A DNA stretch of 60,000 nucleotides. Source: Symsagittifera roscoffensis. Taxonomy: Eukaryota; Xenacoelomorpha; Acoela; Convolutidae. Below, in pieces: positions 39,692 through 49,600 of the stretch; the stretch's first letter is position 1; the number at the start of each line of letters is the position of its first letter. The translations under genes were made by a program, and so were the position numbers. The stretch spans positions 78,577,617 through 78,637,616 of the forward strand of contig NC_087063.1 in NCBI RefSeq assembly GCF_963678635.1, given 5' to 3'. The notes beneath the pieces are model-generated. The model saw nothing but the letters and a program-made list of their open reading frames with translations, did not search any database and was not told the origin of the DNA.

Positions 39692-40644
39692 CTTTTTGTT
39701 GTTCGGAAAAGCTCGGATATCCAAAAATTTGGGGGTCTACAGTTTGATCGAAAATCGATGATTTTCGACAAAATTGGGTGTTTTTTGGATCTAATTGAGG
39801 AGATAAGTAATATATAATAAGGATAATAATCTATTAATAGTCGTTAATGAATAGTACTATACCCTCCTTTGCACCAAAATATCCGAATTAAGACCCTTAA
39901 CTCGGAAATTTGTAATCGATGGAGGGTACAATCGGACCGCGCCAATCGTGCCCCCCACCACTTAAGTTTTAATGAAATAGTACCCGAACGATACTAAAAT
40001 TGCTTCAACGATACCCAACAGTCGTTGCGGATGTTGTCCTTGATGTCCCTGTTGAGTGTGGAACACGTTGATCAGCTTACCACTCTACCCTCCGGCCACC
40101 GGCAAAATTACCATTAACGTGCTTAAACACTCAAATTACACTCGAGGGAGGGTATCCAACCCTTCACCAAAACACACAATCTTTCTATCAGAAACGATAT
40201 AAATCAATCTGAAACAACAACAAATAGGAAGGTCAGATCACATCTCGTCCGGAAATAACATATAAACTGTCACTTTATGTTTTTTACTGTTTTTGGTCTT
40301 TTTTGGATTTTTATAATGTTTTTTGTACGTTTTTGTTTTTAAATAAATTTGTTTTTGGCTTTTTCTTGGTTATACACTATTTTTGTTTGGTTTTACGCTT
40401 TCTCTTTAGTTGTTTTTGGTCCGGGGACCTCGGGACAAGCGGGTTCATGACTTCCCACCTAACCCTCCGGCCCCCGGAATTTTCGGTGTTAACTAAGTTA
40501 AAAAGCTAAATTGCACTAGACGGAGGGTACGCACCTTCCCCCTAGTACAACAACGGTCATTAAGACCTCTAACTCGGGCATACGCCCGGAGCGGAGGGTT
40601 CGTCACTGAAACGCTTGCTGATCATGATGGTTTCATGCCTTTAA

Positions 40645-42468
40645 CAGGCCCACCCAGGAGCGCCATAAAAACGTCTATGTAACATTCGCCCAAATATCAC
40701 ACAGCGACGGAGCGTAGAAAAAGTACCTATTAACGACTGGCAGGCGTCAGTTACCTTAATTCTACTCGTTTTTCACCGTCTCGACCTTGCCAGTTGATTT
40801 TCTGGTCTGTCTAGGGCAAAGTAAAAAGTTACCATTTTTAGGCCATCAGTCAAACGACTTTTGATCAGCTTTCGTTTACACGCGAACTCAACCACATAGC
40901 TGAGTCTCGGATCCTCAGACTACGTGATTTTCATTAAAAACACGGCTCGAACAACCTATTTTTATATGTTTTTGTGTGACAGTTTTATATTAAATCCATT
41001 GGAGATGGATTGACCCTTTCCTTTTTCTATCTACTCATGTCCTGAAATATCAAATAATATCGGTGTTTAATTAAGATCTAGGACATTACAGCAGCTGTTA
41101 AAGTTAGTTTATACAGTCCCTTCACATAGACAGTCTCTGGGGGACCAAGCCTCCGCTCCCGTGATTTTCTTGAGATAACACTCTTATCTCTTATATTTCG
41201 TGTCCCGGGAGGGTTCCGTGGTATTTTTCTTCCCCCCACTGAAGCCTCCGTCTCCACAAATATCTGTCGCTAAGGTCCTTATCGTGTGTTTTGCCACGAT
41301 AAGAGGCTCCGTGTTTTTCTGTCTCTGATACAACTGTTCTTCACAATCTATATCGTGGTTCTGATTTTCGTCTTTTTTATTCAAAATGGCCGTCTTTTTT
41401 CTATTTCTCAGAAATGTTCTTCTTCCAATCGAAATTTTAAAAATAAAAATTATAGAACAATCTGACCCTCCGTCGCAACACTTTTTTGCTCATAAGGCCT
41501 TTAGTCACTCTTTTTTATGTCGCCGGAAGGTTGTGCTGTGTCATCTGGCAGAATGGCACACAGGCCCACCCAGGAGCGCCAAAAAAACGTCTATGTAACA
41601 TTCGCTCAAATACTACACAGCGACGGAGCGTAGAAAAAGTACCTATTAACTACTGGCAGGCGTCAGTTACCTTAATCCTACTCGTTTTTCACCATCTCGA
41701 CCTTGCCAGTTGATTTTCTGGTCTGTTTAGGGCTAAGTAAAAAGTTACTATTTTTAGGCCATCAGTCAAACGACTTTTGATCAGCTTTCGTTTACATGCG
41801 AACACAACCACATAGCTGAGTCTCGGATCCTCAGACTACGTGATTGCTATTAAAAACACGGCTCGAACACCCTATTTTATTATGTTTTTGCGTGACAGTT
41901 CTATATTAAATCCATTGGAGATGGATTGACCCTTTCCTCTTTCTAGCTACTCATACTTTAAAATATCAAGTTACACCGGTGTTAATTCAAAGTTCTATGG
42001 CATCAGAGTAGCTAAAAAGTTAGTTTACTGCAGTCCTTCATCATATGACAGTCTCTGGGGGGCCAAGCCTCCGCTCCCGTGTTCTTCTCGAGATAACGTT
42101 GTTATCTCTCCCAATTTGTGGCACGGGAGGGTTCCGCGGAATATTCCTTCCCCACTGAAGCCTCCTTTCTCACCGTTTCTCTCTGCTATCGGTCTTTCGT
42201 GTGTGATTGCCACGATAAGAGGCTTCGTTTTCTCGTGCGACTGTTTTCCACTATATTTGTCGTTGTTCTGTTTTTTCGTTATTTTTTGTCAAAATGGCCG
42301 TCTTTTTTGTATTTCTGAGAAATACTTGCCCGTCAATCGAAATTTTAAAAGTTTAAACTTCCGGAATATTTCGACCCTCCATCGCAGCACTTTTTTGTTA
42401 CTAAGGCCTTTAGTCGTCTTTTTCTGTCCCACCGGAAGGTTGCGCTGTGCCAATCTGGCAGAATGGCA
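40645..42468. repeat. Tandem duplication of the LTR outer end (916 + 908 bp)
   Basis: Unit 1 (40645-41560) and unit 2 (41561-42468) both start CAGGCCCACCCAGGAGCGCC and both end at or beside the LTR terminus CTGGCAGAATGGCA. The first ~330 bp are about 95% identical, the rest only about 80%. Unit 1 is about 99% identical to the outer end of the left LTR. The left LTR has one unit and lacks the first ~33 bp of it. Confidence 0.85.
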
Positions 42469-43071
42469 CGCTTATGCGAATGCAACAACTGTAGAGACCT
42501 GAAGAAACTTACACTTATAACTGAAAACTTAACTTCGAACAATGCAATGACTGGGTTTTATAAAAACCCTTGGATTATATTCCTAAATCCTCTGTTATTA
42601 TTATTATAATGATTATTATTATATGTCAATCAAAATTTTATCTAAGAGTTTTTTTCCTTCTGCAAACTGTTTTTTTTTTCAGATATTTTGAGGCTATTGA
42701 TTGACTTCTTCGAACTTTGCAGCAGCTTGTTCGAGTTTTTCCCATTACAGCTGCTCTTTGCCTCTTAAAATTTTTATAGCCATCGTACGCTTTGACTTTA
42801 GGGCTACCATTTGCTGCTGGTGGGACAATAATAGGTCCGCAGTTTGTTAATGATTCTTTCGTTCCAAACTTTTGATTGGAATCTTTCTATCGATAGTTGT
42901 TGAAGTTGCCCTCGAGCTCTTGAACTTCTGAAAAAGTATCAAATCTCTTAATGTTTTCGGCCAGAAACCATAAGTGTTTTTCTTTTGCAATGTTGGAAGC
43001 TTTCTAAATCAGAATATGACTGAAAACATGTCAGATATAATTGACGAATGAATATTTTTTGATATTGCTTC
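42469..43071. other. Host intergenic DNA next to the LTR
   Basis: AT-rich sequence with a TTA/TAT-type microsatellite (about 42595-42625) and a T tract ending in CAG at 42681 that could be a splice acceptor on the plus strand. No gene is recognised. Confidence 0.6.
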
Positions 43072-43527
43072 ATGTATCTTTCCCGAAGAGGCACGCTATC
43101 TTTACGTCAGAGCAGATGTCTGAAAATATGCCCGATATTGATGTCAGAGAAAAAGGATCTATTGCATGCGGAAACAGTTGTCGAGCAAAGAGAGCGTTCT
43201 AATGACACTTATAAACCAGAAACTAGTCAGACAAAACTTTTCAAATCCAATTACAGAAAGACGACTGCCTTCGAGAAAATTTTGGCTGTGATCTTCAAAC
43301 GCGACTTATATCGATCTTTTAAAGATGTACCCGATTATTTGCCAGAAACTAAAACAGCAGATTTAAGGTGGAAGTTCTACATCCGAATTCAACTTCTTCT
43401 ACTTCTGGGTACCGGGTTTATATTTTTCAATAAAATGCGGAACGTGAAATATCGAAAGATAGAGGAAGCAAACGAACGTCTGGAAAACACAGTTTATAAT
43501 AACAACAGGACAACAAAAAGTCGTTGA
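43072..43527 (+). CDS. Possible small single-pass membrane protein, family not recognised
   Basis: An open frame of 151 codons in otherwise stop-rich AT-rich DNA. Two in-frame starts are possible, 43072 and 43141 (128 residues); the second is followed by a more protein-like composition. The centre is polar and charged (residues about 40-95). One hydrophobic segment (IQLLLLLGTGFIFF, about residues 105-118) could span a membrane, and a basic, helical C-terminus (KYRKIEEANERLENT) follows. I recognise no family. It could be one exon of a larger gene or a chance ORF. No promoter or poly(A) signal was identified with confidence. Confidence 0.4.
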   Translation: MYLSRRGTLSLRQSRCLKICPILMSEKKDLLHAETVVEQRERSNDTYKPETSQTKLFKSNYRKTTAFEKILAVIFKRDLYRSFKDVPDYLPETKTADLRWKFYIRIQLLLLLGTGFIFFNKMRNVKYRKIEEANERLENTVYNNNRTTKSR

Positions 43528-45734
43528 AATCTACAAGTTATATCTTAATAGAAATTTCCATTATTCCTAATAATTTTTGATTGAGTTTGTGATTTCAGGC
43601 GTTTTCGACAGTTCTTATAGATTTAAAAATCGAATGTTTGTAATATGAACTAAGATAATTTGCTTCAGCAGAAGTGAGCCTTAACGCGTTCCATTTTAGA
43701 ACAGGTAAAAAGCTAATACTAGAATAATGGAAAAAATGAATTTAAAACTGCTTCAAGAAAAATGCCCCTAGCAACATCGGTGTTATGAATTTTGGTGTTG
43801 ATCTTTGTGATTGTTTTAGTTTCAATCACTAAAAGGTGGGAAGCATTTTGTAATAGGTTGTCTCAATTCTTTATCAACGCAAAATCAAGTACAACCTAAT
43901 CTTCAGAATGGGTAGAGATGTATCATACTAAATCCATTGAAGCCGTGAGTCGACCTAGAGTGCATAATTTTCATAAAATGTTCTCGAGAAAGGTTAGTGC
44001 CAAGTTTCTGATTTTTACTCTAAGGCCCTGAGTTATCAATTAGGCTTCATTTTAGTATTTTTCTCGCTAAGTGATAGACGTGTTTGAAAATTGATACATA
44101 CAGGATGGATCAAAGACAGATCTAATCACCAAGAACTAACTCCCTACGGAAGTTTTTAGAAAGCAAAACAACTGAATTCAAAGTTCTTGCTTTGTATCTT
44201 TTTTTTATAATTTCCAAAGGTGCAGTTATTTCAATTACCATTAAAAGTTTTTTTGTTTCGTTTGTCAGTTCATCTGTAAGTATTGATAGGCAATCGTTTT
44301 GTATCGCAAGAAAAGCGAAGCTCTGATTCATCTCTGTTTCAAAGAAATGGTAACAATGGAGAAGACTGGCTACTTCCCTGTGTGACTTGTTGTTACTCCA
44401 GTCTCTGTTTAGCTTACCTCATGTTCTACGGCTTTTGGAGGGGAGGGAAGGAAATCAATTTATGGGCTTTTTTGGTTTTTTTGATATTGTTGTTAATTAG
44501 TTGCCAAATCTAAAATTGAGAGTGCAATCGAATAAACATCATATAGAAATACCCGCTGCATAAATGGATGCGTCCTATTTTTTTAGAGAACGTTTTCGAA
44601 TGTTTTGGACGTTTTTTTTCCGAATGTTATTCTGACTTTTCTTATGAAATCCTCGGAAATTTGCAATTCTCAAAGTTTTGCCGGTTTTGTTGAAACCTTT
44701 TTAGTTTTCATGAAAATACCGTGTCAAACCTAAGATAAAGGTTTCAATGCAAAATAGGAAACCGGAGTTTGCTCTGCATAATGGTTATCCAATATTGTGT
44801 AGAAAAGCTTCGTTAGACTTGTTGAAAAGCAAGTGTAGTAAAGCATTGTGTAAAAGTCAGTGTTTTGAAATGTTGAACGTTTTTTGGATCAGGGCCTTAG
44901 AAATTGTTCAAATTTGTAAAATTTTCTGCATTAATGTCGACATCCTAGATTGTTATGGCACAAAATTATTTATGGCCTTCGAAAATGTCCACTTTTGTTC
45001 TCTAAAATCACCCTGCCAAATCCGATTAGCAAGGTTCAAATAAGGAAAAAAAGTTTTGCGAATTTTCTTAGCACAAGTGGTTTTGCCTTAATATGTGAAG
45101 AAACAAATATTGCCTTAGAAATTGACAATTTTTGAAGTTTCCCTATTTTTGCGCTTTCTCTAACTTCGTCTTTTTTCGAAAACTACGCTGGCAATGAGGT
45201 TAAGAGCTCAATCGATGTGCATGCGGTAGTTTCCTAATTTTTAAAGGCCTTTCAAAGTGTCCATGAAGGGAACCTATCATGGTTTGGAAAACGTCCAATT
45301 TTTGACATTTTGAAAATTACGCATTGGCTTTCGCATCAGTGCATTTTCTTCAAAACATATCTACTGGGTAATTCCATTTTTTGTTGGGCTTTAGTTATTT
45401 CACTTGCGAGAGCAAATGACTATTAATCGTGGACTAGATTTTTTTTCAAACTGTTTAACAACTTTCCTTTCACTTTCTGTTGACATGTTCATTGCTAACA
45501 TGCTCAATAGCTGATGACATGCTCAATTTCTTGAAAATTTAAATAAAACTTCTTTATAGTTCATATGGGTTGTTAATTATTGTTTTCAATTTGGTTTTTG
45601 TTCTTATTTCAGTCAGCTGATTTTCCGTTTTTTTTCAAAGCAATTTATATCTGGTAAGCTTTTCAAGTGGTTCTTTTTCAAAGCTGGTTTTTTTTATTAA
45701 AACAATTTTTTTACCATTGAAAGTTGCTCTGTGG

Positions 45735-46345
45735 TTGGTACATATACTATTTGCGAACATCTTCCGAAGCAAAGGTATGAAATTTTTGTAGATGAGTTTT
45801 TTGGACTTTTTTCAGTTAAATTTTTTTTATAAAAAAGACTTTATTCGTTTTTTCTTTTGAATATCTTGTAATGGAATTTTCTAAATTATATTGTAAGTCA
45901 GCTTATGTTGCGCAGCTTCAAGAGTGAGTTTTTAATGCTTTAACCTGTTTCAGGAAGGAAAGTTTTACTTTGCTTGAATATTTTTATGCCTAGTTTCATT
46001 TTCGGCTTAACGAGGATCCACCCAAGTTTTTAAGCCTCAGTTGCCGCTCGCTCATTGGTTCTCAATGCTTGTTAATGCTCTTTGTGATCACCGATGGAAC
46101 AAGGGTATGAATTTTTGTAGATAGTTCTTTCGACTTTTTTCAAGTTATTTCTTCAGCTCAATTTATTTTTTGAAAAAAGACTTCCGTCTTTTTTTTCGAT
46201 ATTTCGTAATGAAATGTTATAATTGTATCGCAAGTTTTTCTACGTTCCGCTTCGCCTTGTGTATAAATCTTCAAATTTTTAAAACTTTTGAGGTATGTGG
46301 AATATTTAACAGTTTTTTTTGTTATTTGTTGTAACCCAGATGTTG
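45735..46345. repeat. Two neighbouring copies of dispersed repeat family C
   Basis: Segments 45735-45960 and 46078-46345 share, in order, GGTATGAA.TTTTTGTAGAT, CGACTTTTTTCA-like, AAAAAAGACTT and ATATCTTGTAATGGAA or ATATTTCGTAATGAAA stretches at about 75% identity. No coding capacity. Confidence 0.55.
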
Positions 46346-46625
46346 AGCAACTTGGATAGGCTTTTGTGTTCAAGATTTCGCGAAATCGTGATAGGAAGGA
46401 AGGGGTTCGAATATAACAGAAGGTTCGGTACCATTTGAACTTTCAATTTTTTTTTGCGGTTGGTTGAAACAAAGTAGTTAAGCAGTTTTCGTCGGAACGT
46501 AAGATGTCTGAATTCATTGGAGAAAACTCATGTTAATTCATTAAATTTTTGTGAAAAATGCATGGAAGCAGCTTTAGCTACTGATGGTAAATATGTCGTT
46601 TTCTAGATTTACTATTTTTATCCAA

Positions 46626-46634
46626 CATTTTCAG
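46626..46634 (+). promoter_or_regulatory. 3' splice-site-like sequence in the PA2G4 5' leader
   Basis: A pyrimidine-rich run ends in CATTTTCAG 46 nt before the ATG. It may be the end of a 5'-UTR intron or a spliced-leader trans-splicing acceptor; the sequence alone cannot decide. Confidence 0.35.
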
Positions 46635-46680
46635 ATTGTGTGACCCGGTTATTTGGGATTTGACAGCAACCACTTCAATT

Positions 46681-49600
46681 ATGTCGTCACGAAGTGCTTC
46701 CGGGAATAGTAAATCCGGTGATGAGAAAAGCGACAACGAAGATCAGGTGCCGAACATTTCGTCTGCTGAGGTCTCTGAAAAGTACAAAACAGCTGCCCGC
46801 ATTACTAATGGTACGCACAACTTGTAGTCCAATTCCATTTCTCATCACTAGAAAAATTGCATATACTTTTCGGCTATTAAGCATTTTTAGTGCTCTTTGT
46901 TTTTTATTGTTGTCTGAAGTAGAGCTTCGCCTCTGTTAACAACATGTTTGTTCACCTGGATTGTTTTCACAAGAAGGGCCTGTTTGAGTTATACGAGTTT
47001 ATATAGTTTATTTTAAAAAAATTAAGATTCGCATTTTTTCACATTGTCACTTTTTTGAAGAATTTTCAAGTTTTTTGTGTGTTGCGCACTATACATATCT
47101 GCTTTTTGGTCGTGATTTTTATTGTAAGCTGTCAGTGCTTTATTTGTTTCAGACACAATCAAAACCGTGCAGTCCAAATGCGTGAGTGGAGCTTCAATTG
47201 TAGATCTATGTCAGATGGGCGACAACCTTATCATTCAGAAGACAGGAGAGTTCGCGAAGAAAGCGCCCTACAAAAAAGGCATTGCATTCCCCACCTGCAT
47301 TTCACTCAACGGTCACCTAGCTCACTTCTCTCCTCTAAAAGCGAATGACGTCACTCTGAATAATGGCGACTTGGTCAAGTTAGAGCTGGGCACGCACGTG
47401 GACGGATACATAGCAATATCTGCTCTTTCTTTTGTCGTTGGAGCTTCCAAGGTATTGACTACATTAAAGCCGTTTTGTTCATATGCACTTCAAAAATCCC
47501 GAATCATGTTCATGTACACTTGAATCGTTTTGTGCAATTCCGTAGTTGTTGGTTTCGTGAATTAGGCATTATTTCCTGGTCATCAAATGTAGTCTTCATG
47601 AAAGAGGAATTTTATGTAGCGTTTGACCATTAGCTTAGATTATAAAGCTAGGTTTTTAAAAGCATACCTTTTGATGATGTGTATACTCATATCCTGATAG
47701 TTCGAATGATAGACATTTGTATTGGTTGTATAGTTTTTGAATTTCATCTATGCGAATTGAACGTGAAAAAGTCACCGATAGTTCCACTGGCTTTAAATTT
47801 TCCGCTACTGTTTTTTTTTGCGTACGTGAATGTTTCATAGTTCGCACGTGTTGCTGTTCCAGGAATCTCCAGCGACGGGCAAGAAGGCGGACGTGATCTT
47901 GGCTGCGTACTATGCAGCAGAAGCGGCTATTAGGAGTCTCAAAGTGGGCACCCCTGGACAGAAAGTGGCGGATGTGGTGCAGACTGTGACGGGAGAGTTC
48001 AAGTGCAAACCAGTGGAGAACATGCTCTTCTACGCCATGGACCAGAACAAGTCAGTAAGCTTTGGATACCTAATTAACCTTGCTATAAGCAAGGGTATTG
48101 CAATCGGGTACTAGACTTTTTCCCCGTAAATAAGTTTGTTCAGAGAATGGTCAAAATTAGAATTAGTAAATTTAGGTTTAGTTCATAATAAAGTCAAGTT
48201 CCTTTGCGTCTCCGTCACACTTGCACTGGAGGTAACGAATACGCCTGGGATGGCAAAGGTCCTGAATTCGAATCTTACGGGACCTTTTTTGTTTTGAACG
48301 AAAAATTCCATTTCAAAAAAATTGTCGGATTAATATTTGTTGCTCATGTTTTGTCCGCTTATTTGGCACATCGTAGAATTGTTTTTTTTTTCTCAAGTTG
48401 TATTGTAGTTGCTTTTCTTCTGCTATTTGAATCTTCACTAGCCTTCGTTTTGTTTTGTTGTTTTGTTTTTATTTTCGCCGACAATCTTTATTCTGCCCAA
48501 ATGGTTTCCGCTCATTTTTTATCGGCTTAGTGACCTGCTTTTGAAGAGTTTCAGGGGGAAAATAATTTTATACTCACCTCTGGATTGAATAAAAAGCTTA
48601 AAGTTTTAATAGAAATCATAGGTTCTCATGACAATTTTCTCATGACAGTTTTCATGGCTCAAAAGGTTTCTGCTTAGATATTTTTGGCTTTGTTACAGCT
48701 TGATAAATTTTTTCCCATGCTAGTTTCGCATTCTGTTGTTTTGGTATGTTTCTGTTTCAAAAATAACCTTATTCTTTTTGATAGATATAGTTTTTGCGTT
48801 CGATTCTTTTCCGACTTAGCAGTTTTCTTGTTTTGTATCGCAAGTGGTTGCAATTCTGATTATCAAAGTTTTGTTCAACGTTTCTTAACTCTAAGTGGAG
48901 TAGAGCTGTTTCGGGTAAAGTATCAGCCGTGCTCGAAAATTTAAAAGTAACTATGGCGTATAGTTGATAAGTATGGTGATATTGTTGTGTGGGACTTTTT
49001 TCACTCTGAAAAAAAATAGATCTTTTTGCTTTGTTAGCTGTGGTCGGAACATTTTGTGCTAATTGTACAGCAACCGGCTACTCTTGGTTGGTTTTTGGGA
49101 ACCATTTCCAACCCAGATAAACATTTTAAAGAAAATTAAGGTATATCTTGTTCAAGGAAAAACAGTAGTTCTCCGAAGGCAAATGAACAGCTCGTATATT
49201 TGTCATTTAGCAGTGATTAAACTGCCGTATTGTTTTAATTTGAATTTTTTTAGAGCCATGAATGCAGTGAATACTCTAATATAGGTCTTGGTGAATTTAA
49301 AACAAGTTTTTCACGCTAAACTGGAGATTTTTGCGGTTTGACTTTTGATTTATTTTTCAGTTCACTTCATTTCCTTCGTTGAAAGGCAAACTTCCTTCGA
49401 TCTCGAGCAGTAAACGTGTTAAGGTCACGAAAATGTGATTGAGATCTAGTTTGGAACGTGGATTCTAATTTTCAGGTTTTCCAGCTGAATATAAATTTTT
49501 CCTATCGATCCAGTTTTCTCAAATTGGGTTAGTGTTAGCAAAAAAGTGCAAATCATATATTCTGGAAATTCAAACAGCTCATTTCTCTCATGCAATCTTC

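Larger units (their letters stand above)
15731..42468 (-). mobile_element. Giant Ty3/gypsy-like LTR retrotransposon, copy 2 (about 26.7 kb)
   Basis: On the minus strand: 5' LTR 42468-37621, leader, gag 37537 to about 35834, pol to 29336, a ~480-bp inter-ORF region, ORF2 28856-20395, a 3' UTR and 3' LTR 19645-15731. The RT-RNase H-integrase order and the GPY/F module place it in Ty3/gypsy. The total size, ~4-kb LTRs and a second ORF of about 8.5 kb are far above usual sizes (5-10 kb for most). Giant gypsy elements are known, for example Ogre in plants and Burro in planarians; whether this belongs to one of them cannot be told here. Lesions in gag, pol and ORF2 make it inactive. Confidence 0.85.
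37621..42468 (-). repeat. 5' LTR of copy 2, about 4.8 kb, with internal duplication
   Basis: The outer end at 42468 carries sense TGCCATTCTGCCAG; outside it AT-rich host DNA begins (CGCTT is the first 5 bp, and a target duplication cannot be checked because the other end is joined to copy 1). The inner end at 37621 (sense GTAGGCA) is tentative. It contains the ~180-bp two-unit repeat (37970-38302), a GGAGGGT cluster (38515-38900), TATATAAAAG at 39682 and a T-rich tract. The outer part is duplicated: 40645-41560 and 41561-42468. No gene is seen. Confidence 0.75.
43528..46680. other. Intergenic DNA upstream of PA2G4
   Basis: AT-rich with many T runs. It contains a dispersed-repeat copy of family B (43880-44040) and two related copies of family C (45735-45960 and 46078-46345, sharing GGTATGAATTTTTGTAGAT and TGAAAAAAGACTT-like segments). 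No convincing coding signal. A plus-strand acceptor-like CATTTTCAG ends at 46634, 46 nt before the PA2G4 ATG. Confidence 0.6.

Noticed and set aside
46636-46680. Upstream start for PA2G4 at 46636
   Set aside because: That codon is TTG, and the residues before 46681 do not resemble EBP1; the ATG at 46681 is the first in frame.
48051-48057. GTAAGC at 48055 as the donor of PA2G4 exon 3
   Set aside because: It has a good consensus but breaks the frame into exon 4; GTCAGT at 48051 restores a Lys codon and the alignment with PA2G4.
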